64,000 bases of DNA, from NCBI GenBank assembly GCA_964016985.1, contig OZ024823.1, forward strand, positions 111,685,459 to 111,749,458, read 5' to 3'. Origin of the DNA: Anodontia alba. Lineage: Eukaryota; Mollusca; Bivalvia; Lucinida; Lucinidae. Shown one piece after another: positions 37,145 to 64,000 of the stretch. Both the position numbers and the translations under genes were made by a program. Position 1 is the stretch's first letter, and the number at the start of each line of letters is the position of its first letter. The notes beneath the pieces were generated by a model. The model was not told the origin of the DNA, searched no databases, and saw only the letters and a program-made list of their open reading frames with translations.

Positions 37145-37345
37145 GTACACGTACCTTCTGACATGAGCGCTGAACAGAGACTCAAATCAGCCTGCGTATC
37201 CGCGCAGTCTGATCAGTATTTGTCCACAGGAAGAAACTGCATCCTTGGGTATCCAAATGCGCCCAGTGAAGATTCTTATCAGACTGCGCGAATGCGCAGG
37301 CTGAGCTGAATCTTCGATGAGCGCACATGTCCAAAGATAAGTTTC
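37145..37345. repeat. B-family MITE just upstream of an ELOVL exon
   Basis: cgtaccttctgacatgagcg, actcaaatcagcctgcgtat, the ccttgggtatccaaatgcgc linker, cgcgaatgcgcaggctgagc and catgtccaaagataag. It ends about 60 bp before the exon at 37403. Confidence 0.85.
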
Positions 37346-37402
37346 CATATATTTAGGCTTATATAATGGTTGAAATTTTCAATCTGCTTGTTTTTTTTTC
37401 AG

Positions 37403-56892
<19,490 letters not shown>

Positions 56893-56965
56893 TTAATATA
56901 TAAATTTAGCTTATAACATTTACAAAGATTTTTCATCTTAACATCATGGATCTGAAATCAGAATT

Positions 56966-57073
56966 ATCCCAGCTAGCATTTTTCTTTATATCTATATCGG
57001 GTCGTTATCGGCCCGAGAGGATTCTTGTGGGGCCTATAATAGTCTGATATAGATTTAAGAAGGTTAGCTGGTA
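56966..57073. repeat. V-family MITE, eroded, in the ELOVL 3' flank
   Basis: atcccagctagcatttttct + ttatatctatatcgggtcgt + tatcggccc, then a degraded inverse ending aggttagctggta. It begins 74 bp after the stop, so it may lie in the 3' UTR. Confidence 0.75.
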
Positions 57074-57079
57074 TATAAC

Positions 57080-57660
57080 TGCATCATTTTAGTGTATGTA
57101 GTGCAGCTGTTTTTGCACCTGCAATGCACCCCTAAGCAATAAGCCACGTATCTGCCACACATTAGTACTACGTCACATATTTACTTGGTCTTGTGATAAC
57201 GTCACACATGAATGCAATACCAAGACCAAGATTATCTTTGGCAACGGGATGGCAACGGGATGTCAAACAAAATGCATATTTGCTTATACATAGGTGTTCC
57301 AAAAGAATTGCTTATTATGTCACCTGTATAGCGCTATTCAACAGCTACACAATGATGTGTACATGTGCCCATAAATCTAATTGAAAGATAGATAATTTGT
57401 CATTTAAATACACGCAGTCGTTGACTACTATAGTAAAAATGGTTGGTAAAAATGTTCTCAAGAAGGAGGAATTGCGGACCTACATAAAATCTCGCTCTAA
57501 GATAGGTTGTTCTTTGAAACAAATATTTGTTGAAATTTCTGTTGTTTACGGATCTACTTAATATGTGTCTAATGACACGGTTCGTAGAAGGAAAAAATGA
57601 TTCTAGGTTAGAGTCGATCAAATGGACCCAAAGTCTCCAAATTGTGACGAAACTGTATCA
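57080..57660. other. non-coding interval
   Basis: No gene or repeat recognised downstream of the elongase. Confidence 0.4.
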
Positions 57661-57671
57661 AAATGAAAAGA

Positions 57672-57951
57672 CATTACGAAAACATGCCTATTCAAGTATA
57701 CTGAAAATTTTACCACCAAAAACTGAAATTTTTTCAGGTAAAAAATACTGATATTTTTCATATTTCTGCTCAAAACATAGATTGTGAGTACTCGTTAGAA
57801 CCGCCTCGGTGAGGCGGTTCTAACGAGTACCCACAATCTATGTTTTTGAGCAAAAATAAGAAAAATAATGTATACCCATGTAAACCCCAGCTTTACGATA
57901 TAAAAGTGGGGTTTAAGGGGGTCAAAATTATATAGGCATGTTTTCGTGATG
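57672..57951 (-). repeat. A-family MITE (opposite orientation)
   Basis: cattacgaaaacatgcctat to ggcatgttttcgtgatg, with the ggggtttaagggggtc block on the right. Core ctcgttagaaccgcctcggt + gaggcggttctaacgagtac perfect. Confidence 0.93.
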
Positions 57952-58042
57952 CATTGTTGAAAGAGGTGCCAGGTATACAGCACGTGACAAAGCACGAATG
58001 GTTGGCATCACACTATCAAGTGTTCATACATTCTAAAGAATA

Positions 58043-58399
58043 CAGTCAAACTTCAATGGCTCGAACATCTTTGGGACCGTGGAAATTTGTTCGAGATATG
58101 GGTAGTTCGAGTCATTGAGGGTTAATTATGGCGCCAGGTCAGGTAGCAAATAGCGATAATTTAGAGAAATATTTTCGATTTTCTTCACAATAATTGTATG
58201 TTGTGTGTATTCATTAGAATCGCTCCATCGAGGCGATTCTAATGAGTACACACAACATACAATTTCATGATAGAATAAGAAATTTTCCTATATATTTGTT
58301 TTCTTGAGCTATCGGAAGAATTTCGTAGGGACTCAAAAACGAGTTCTAGTAAGCCATTGTAAACGAGCCATCAGTGTTCGAGCTATTGAGGTTTGACTG
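58043..58399. mobile_element. R-family pogo-like MITE with GAATCGCTCC palindrome core
   Basis: TIR cagtcaaacttcaatggctc / gagctattgaggtttgactg, TA on both sides (58041-58042, 58400-58401). Core caataattgtatgttgtgtg + tattcattagaatcgctcca and inverse, the same hairpin class as in the A and Q families. tagttcgagtcattgag is repeated near the left end. Confidence 0.88.
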
Positions 58400-58401
58400 T
58401 A

Positions 58402-59165
58402 TCTTTAATGTTAGGAAGATCTCTACCAGGTGGGTGCCTCATTTGTTGACTGATGGTCAAAAGAAGCAGAGAGTTTAGATAGCCAACAATTGCTCAAAAT
58501 ATTTCCAAAATTATAAAGCCAACAATTGCTCAAAATATTTCCAAAATTATAATAAAAAGAAATTTGCAAATGTCGATGAAACTTGGGTTCATTATAAAGT
58601 TAAGTGTAAAGGTTTTATATGTAGTCTTCTTCTCTGGTGAAGGCATTTCGATACAGTGTGAAAACGGGCAAAAGCGTTACTTGAAAATACATGTACTACA
58701 AAGATGTGGTGTAGAAGAAATTGGTAAAAAAAATCGGAAGCAGTTTCAAACATGGCTTTACTTCTATATGATAATGCCCAAGCCCATGCGTCTGCCATTG
58801 CCACAACTGTTTTTCAAAAAGAGATGTTAATAGTTTTAAATTGTATAGGGCGTCACTCTAGGTATGACGCCCTATACTGCCGTGTTACCACACCCTCCTT
58901 ATACACCAGACCTTGCCCTTATGACTTCATCCTTTTTTTTCCGAAATTGAAAACCTTCCTCTCTGGATGGAGATATCGGTCCAGACAGGCGCTCGGATCT
59001 GCCGTATACCAGTGCCTTACCAGTATACCTAAATCAGCGTACGGTGAGTGACGCATTCCAGAAGTGGATTCATCGACTGAAATTATGCATTCCCAGTCAT
59101 CGGACCTACTTTGAGGGCATGGAATAAAGAAATTTGCGATTACTTGCATTTTGAACGTTCCAGGT
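58402..59165 (+). pseudogene. mariner (Tc1/mariner) transposase remnant
   Basis: Frame-broken match to the C-terminal two thirds of a mariner transposase: RWVPHLLTDGQKKQ (about 58427-58470); VDETWVHY with the first catalytic Asp (about 58571); YDNAQAH with the second (about 58764); PHPPYTPDLA with the third (about 58890); FFPKLKTFLSGWRYRSRQAL (58935-58995); YQCLTSIPKSAYG; AFQKWIHRLKLC; and YFEGME with a stop. Frameshifts, a 36-bp tandem duplication (58481-58516/58517-58552) and a small hairpin insertion (58843-58877) make it inactive. The N-terminal DNA-binding region is missing. Confidence 0.88.
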
Positions 59166-59476
59166 CAAAATAAGCAATTTTTTTCGACAGGAGATAACAT
59201 GTAAACGTATTAAACTTTATCGTTTTCGGTGGGTCGGAGCGACCTAGTTTATAAATTCAAAAGCTTTTTAGATATGATTAAAAAACAAAAACATATATAC
59301 AAGTAAATGGATACATATAACATATATTATGTTCAAGCCACTCACGTTGAAAGAACTGCTTCAGTCTTTAGTTACTCAACGGTGATTCGAACCTCAGACT
59401 GAATGACGGCCCATTTCCGATTCTTTATCAGATACTATATATTTATCCTAAGTATGGGACACATTTAATACTAACC

Positions 59477-59709
59477 AGGCCCCGAGGTTATAAAAATTTT
59501 TTTCATGCTCAACTCAGCTGAGGATGAAATTTTCTCTGCTAATAATTATGTAGTTGGCATTTTCATATTTATTAGCAGAGAAATTTTCATCCTCAGCCTA
59601 GTTTACCAAAAAAATAATTTGCAAATGATAGTAATGTGAGATTTATTAACAGGACTAATTTCATGCTTAGTTGAGTTGAGCATGAAAACAGTTTTATAAC
59701 CTCGGGGCA
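59477..59709. repeat. C-family MITE
   Basis: caggccccgaggttataaaa / cagttttataacctcggggc; ctcaactcagctgaggatga and inverse; central stem partly deleted. Confidence 0.88.
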
Positions 59710-59734
59710 GACTTGTCCATAACTGAACAAGTCC

Positions 59735-59895
59735 ATTTTACTACTTGTTGATGTGTCTTAATATTGCTGGATGAGTCACAAACAGGGTAGACTGTGAGCA
59801 AACAGTGCAGACTCAGATCAAACGCCGCTCTGCGTCTGATCTGAATTTGCACTGTTTGCTCAGGCCTGTCTTTCCGACTACTTGGGGTTAATACG
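59735..59895 (-). repeat. MITE with G hairpin core, inverted copy
   Basis: ccattttactacttgttgat at the left, G hairpin 59788-59860, and cgactacttggggttaa at the right: the inverse order of 29672-29840. Confidence 0.75.
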
Positions 59896-59920
59896 ATAGT
59901 TGGAGCCTGATCGACTATCC

Positions 59921-60096
59921 CAGCGGGCACATGATGTTCATACAACGTCGCATTAACGACGTTGCAACGTCGTGACGTTGCATCGACGTTAAAGCAACAT
60001 TGTATAAGTGTCATGAAGTTGCAGTGACGTGAAGTTGTCATGACGTTGCATCGGCGTTAATGTGACGTTTTATAAACGGCATGTGCTAGTTGGGAT
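59921..60096. repeat. CAACGTCG palindromic MITE, expanded
   Basis: cccagcgggcacatgatgtt + catacaacgtcgcattaacg / ...acggcatgtgctagttggga. Inner gacgttgca units are repeated several times. Same class as 29484-29580. Confidence 0.85.
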
Positions 60097-60289
60097 GTCT
60101 TTGGTCGGACGTTTCACTTATTGGTTTTTATTGTCTTACTTCAAACATGCTTCGTTTTGATCATAACCATTCGATACTATTGTATATGTATGTCCTATTC
60201 ATCTGGGGTAAGGGTGGGGGATATCAAAGAGGGGAGCCCACAGTTTTTTTTTTGTTTTTTTTTTCTGTTTAGCATTTTAAAGTTATATA

Positions 60290-60537
60290 AGGTGGTTTGA
60301 GAGGGGTGATGCCAAAAGGATTTTTTTAAATTAAATGCAACAACATAGATGCAGATAAGAGGGGGTACCCACATCATATTTTTCATCTTTCTTGACAAAA
60401 GCATATGTTGCGGGTATTCATTAGAAGCGCCTCGCCGAGGCGCTTCTAATGAGTACCCTCAACATATGTTTTGTCAATAAATAAGAAAACTATCAATACT
60501 TCTTGGTTGGAAAAAACACCTTATCTGGAGCTATGAA
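60290..60537. repeat. palindrome-cored MITE (TTATCTGGAGCTATG end)
   Basis: Core aaaagcatatgttgcgggta + ttcattagaagcgcctcgcc and inverse aggcgcttctaatgagtacc + ctcaacatatgttttgtc. Right end caccttatctggagctatg; left contains gataagagggggtaccca. Confidence 0.8.
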
Positions 60538-60777
60538 CCAGATACTTTTTATGGAATGTGAGTTAGATCATTTGTATCTAACATTTTCAAGAACTAATGT
60601 TTTTCCTTTCCTTCCAGAGCCAGGCTATTTGTCCTTGGAAATTAAAGCCCCATCCCCCTCCCCACTCCCAAAAGAATATCAGATATCGGTCCTCCCATAG
60701 GGACATACCATAGTGGTATCATGGTTTGAAAAGGAAACGACCCTTCATTATTTTCATGTTAGAATCTGTCTGAAACT

Positions 60778-60892
60778 TAGCTCCGGATAAGAGGGGCAGA
60801 GGCACTTCTAATGAGTACACACAACATATGTTTTTTTTCTGGAGAAATAAAATCAGAACTTTCGGTTGAAAAATGTGTCTTATCTGGAGCTA
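60778..60892. repeat. deleted TTATCTGGAGCTATG MITE
   Basis: tagctccggataagaggggc / gtcttatctggagctatg as TIRs. Only the right arm of the core (ggcacttctaatgagtacac + acaacatatg) remains. Confidence 0.8.
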
Positions 60893-61092
60893 TGTGTAAA
60901 AAGATGAATGTTTTCTGACCATTGCATCATATAGGGAGTACTGAAATGCTGAACATGAGGATCGCATGCTACGTCATGATCAGTAAACATTTATCAATTA
61001 TTAATGTATTTTTATAGCCATAAAACATTTAAATGATGAATTTAGGAAATAATATTTTAGATAAAAATACCTGGACTCGATCTTAATATGTC

Positions 61093-62140
61093 TTTAGCTC
61101 ACCTGGAGCTGCTCCAGGTCAGCTTATGCCATTGCCTGTTGTCCGTCGTCCGTCGTTAGCTTTTTCACATTTTCGACATCTCCTCCAGAACCATAAGTTG
61201 GATTGAGCTAAAACTTAGTAGGAGGCATTGTGGCAACATGGTGATTCAGAATTGCTAAAATCGTTCCGTTCGGATATCCAAGATCTACGGCGGCCATCTT
61301 GAAATTCTTTAAGGGTGCATTCCACAGTTTCGCACTAGTGAACCTGTGAAAAACGTCAGTAACTAGGGGTAGGGCTAGAAACCAGTTTGCAAATACTTTT
61401 TGCTGCATATTTTAACGAAAACTGAAGTTTTATGCTTGTCGGTTATTGTTAACATTGAAGAAAAAGACTTTTCTTGAGATCACATGATCTTATAAAACAG
61501 TGTAGGTAAAATACGAAACTGTTGAATTCTGTCTGGTACCCGGTATTACCTTGTCATAAATTAAAGCATGCTTTTCTGTGGATTTTATCTTGAAAACGAC
61601 GTGGCTTACAGGTACTGATATCTGGATAAAAGCAATAGTCTGTAGGTGCTCTGTCAAATTTTCAATTGTTCCAGGGCAGTGCATGGTCCTGTAGTTGAGG
61701 ATAGTCATTCGAAAACTGCACTTTTTGCATAAAATTGGCTGCAGTCGGAGGTGGATGGGGTATTGTTTACATTAGTGCAACAGCAGCTTTTGGTACATTG
61801 CATTTATTTTTATGATGATTAAATTATTATTTGGTATGTTTGCAATTTATTGATACAGTACCTAATGGACATGTACTGTTATATTTGCTGTGATTGCATT
61901 TTATTTGTGTGACGGCTGTGAACAAGTAGAAATGGAAGTCAAACTGTGGAGTGCACACTTAACGACATCTCCTCCCAAACCATAAGTCGGATTGAGTCGA
62001 AATTTGATGGGAGGCATCAGTGTGACATAGCGATCCAGAATTGCTAAAATCATTCCGTTCCGATATCCAAGATGGCCGCCACACCTTGAAAAACTTCAGA
62101 TGACATCTCCTCCCAAGCCATAAGTCAGATTGAGTCGAAA
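61093..62140 (+). mobile_element. pearl-like element, third copy, right end unclear
   Basis: tagctcacctggagctgctc + caggtcagct (inverted pair), gtccgtcgtccgtcgtt, then the phrase acatctcctcc..accataagt + cggattgagtcgaaa near 61176, 61965 and 62101, with ccgttc.gatatccaagatg near 61268 and 62055. Irregular long units; no clear right terminus. Confidence 0.65.
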
Positions 62141-62310
62141 CAAGAGAGTAAACATACCCTTATGGAAGCAGGTTCTTTCGTTTTAGAGTAGACTCCTTTA
62201 CAGACCAAGCTTGGTAATCAGAAACGCGAACAGAAAGTCGCCAAAGTTATCTCTCTTGTGCAAAATGGTGGAAAATCTACCAGGTACATATACTCACTAA
62301 AAATATGCAT
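62140..62310. repeat. S-family MITE, eroded
   Basis: gttctttcgttttagagtag, acgcgaacagaaagtcgcca and aaaatggtggaaaatctacc match S right-end blocks. Confidence 0.55.
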
Positions 62311-62644
62311 TTCTAGGAAAACAAAGACTGCGTGGATGAATAAAATGAATAATGCGGAATGTTTGATACCCAATAACTGGTCATAAGTTATTACTGCAAT
62401 AATTGATAAATCAATCACACAACAGAACAGAACATGACTTTATTTTTTAGAAAAATCCTAGGCCACAGAGTGGCGTGAGGGAAATATTACATCACAAACC
62501 AACAGAACATAACTAGAACGTGTCGGTGTTGTCTAGATAAAAAAAACCCCGCATGCCTCGACCTTTTGAGTACTGCTTTGCACAGTTAGTTAGGATTTAT
62601 AAACCAGCAGATTCAGCTTAGCCCTGGCGAAACGAGTATAAAGT

Positions 62645-63150
62645 ATTTAAAATGTTCAAAGGGCCATAACTCTAAAAGTAGACAAACAAGGGTTATTGTG
62701 TTCTGCACGTTATCTCATGATGCTTAATCTCTATATAAACTTACATGAAAATATCTCTAAAAGGTTTTCAAGTTGAAAAGTGGACACTAGTATATGACAG
62801 AAATCACTGTTTACAATGTTCGAAGAGCTGTAACTCCATCTGTAGATAAACAAGAGTTTGGGTTTATGTTTTCTGCACATTGTCTCCTAGTGCTATATAT
62901 TTATGTAAAGTTTCATGAAAACGTCTCTAACAGTTTTCATGTTACAGAGTACACGAGTAGATGACAGAAATCACTTTTTACAATGTTCAACGAGCCGTAA
63001 AGGGTTGTGACGAACAGACGGACGTACAGATGGACAGATCATGCAAAAATAATTATAGTATATGACAGAAATCACTATTTACAATGTTCAAAGTGCCATA
63101 AAGGGTAGCGACAGACAGACGGGCGTACAGATGGACAGACAATGCAAAAA
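62645..63150 (+). repeat. ~180-190-bp tandem repeat with gacagacggac tail
   Basis: The phrase atgacagaaatcact.tttac + aatgttc is found at about 62794, 62951 and 63062; tctgcac.ttatctc..gtgct recurs about 175 bp apart; gacggacgtacagatggaca occurs twice (63018, 63121). Confidence 0.8.
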
Positions 63151-63464
63151 AAACAACATGTCTTCCTACCCTAAAGGGGAGACAGGCAACTACGTAAATT
63201 ATATGGAAGGTAACAAACACCAGGATTCTACAATCTATGGCCAACAAATTATAGTGATGTCGTAATTACACCGGTTTTTTTTTTTATACTGGCACATTAA
63301 ATCTCCAGCTATACATGTATACTAAAAGGTTTTCATAGTCAACATGCATGTTTGACATTTTACAACGACCAAGAAATTAGGTAATATTACAGGTTGGCCT
63401 TTACAAATGTATCCACAAATCACTCGAACTACAGGTTTGTCACCACGTAATTTGTAATAAACTA

Positions 63465-63783
63465 TAGTCGACTCTCGTTATCTCGACTTCGCTTATCTCG
63501 AATACCGCTTATCGCGAAGTGAAAATTTGGTCGGTCCCTGTTTTAACATGGATATCTAAGAAAAGGTAACGAAACATTGTGAATAGGGGAGAAATTGCTC
63601 TCCTCTTTTCGACAATATTTTCAATATATTTCTAACTTCAGGAGTCAAATTACATATTCATTTGTAAAATGTGTGTATTCGATTTATTTTTTTCCCTCCT
63701 TTCTGTAAATCTGATATGTCGAGGTACGGATATCTCGAAGTATTTCAGCGAGTCCATTGAACTTCGAGATAACTAGTCGACTG
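63465..63783. mobile_element. P-family pogo-like MITE
   Basis: tagtcgactctcgttatctc / gagataactagtcgactg with TA flanks. Subterminal cttatcgcgaagtgaaaatt and aggtacggatatctcgaagt. Core hairpin mostly deleted. Confidence 0.88.
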
Positions 63784-63785
63784 TA

Positions 63786-64000
63786 GTTTATTGCAAATTG
63801 CGGCGTTATTACAAATACACCGGTTTACAATGACCTGGAAAAGGATTCTCTTGGACGTTTTTTTTTTTGTTATTCTTTGATTTTATATTTCATCAGATTA
63901 GGTAGTCGGTAATCATCGCCATAATAAGGTGATCTCGATATACAGAAAATACATGTACATGACCCCTCCTTCCTTCCAGAAAATACAATGACGTAAGAGA
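63786..64000. other. non-coding window end
   Basis: Nothing recognised. Confidence 0.4.

Noticed and set aside
58564..58830. Intact gene at 58564-58830
   Set aside because: It is a frame-broken piece of the mariner transposase relic.

Overview
The window is nuclear DNA of an animal, most likely a bivalve mollusc. It has one spliced gene with long introns, AT-rich non-coding sequence and many microsatellites. The dispersed repeats also fit: hairpin-cored miniature inverted-repeat elements, tandem-repeat-cored elements resembling oyster 'pearl' elements, a tRNA-headed SINE with a CAA tail, decayed LINEs and a dead mariner copy. The bivalve assignment is inferred from this repeat spectrum; no species-diagnostic gene is present. 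No bacterial operons, rRNA genes, convincing functional tRNA genes, viral genes or CRISPR arrays were seen. Positions 5843-6042 are an assembly gap.

The only convincing protein-coding gene is on the + strand, in six recognisable coding exons: 37403-37590, 43297-43377, 45165-45221, 50777-50882, 53550-53686 and 56578-56892 (stop). All intron boundaries are GT/AG with consistent phase. The joined product has 294 visible residues and is an ELOVL fatty-acid elongase (ELOVL1/7-like). It carries KxxExxDT, HxxHH, HxxMYxYY and TxxQxxQ. The first coding exon, supplying the start Met and roughly 20 residues, was not found.

Regions: 1-13.4 kb holds hairpin MITEs, GT/CA arrays and the gap. 13.4-15.4 kb holds a SINE with perfect target duplications and an inverted complex of tRNA-like units next to AT arrays. 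15.4-22.5 kb holds several MITE families, one nested insertion and a 34-bp tandem array. 22.5-24.7 kb is a 39-bp/~320-bp satellite block. 24.7-34 kb has many palindrome-cored MITEs. 34.6-36.2 kb is a decayed LINE interrupted by a MITE. 37.4-56.9 kb is the elongase gene; its introns contain two tandem-repeat-cored elements, a minus-strand LINE, a SINE and many MITEs. 57-64 kb has further MITEs, a mariner pseudogene and gacagacggac-type repeats.

The most notable pattern is modular MITE architecture. A few near-perfect central hairpins (for example TTAGAACCGCCTC...GAGGCGGTTCTAA) recur inside elements whose outer terminal inverted repeats differ. Also notable is a ~2.8-kb repeat ending about 9 bp before an elongase splice acceptor, so that its end is part of the polypyrimidine tract.
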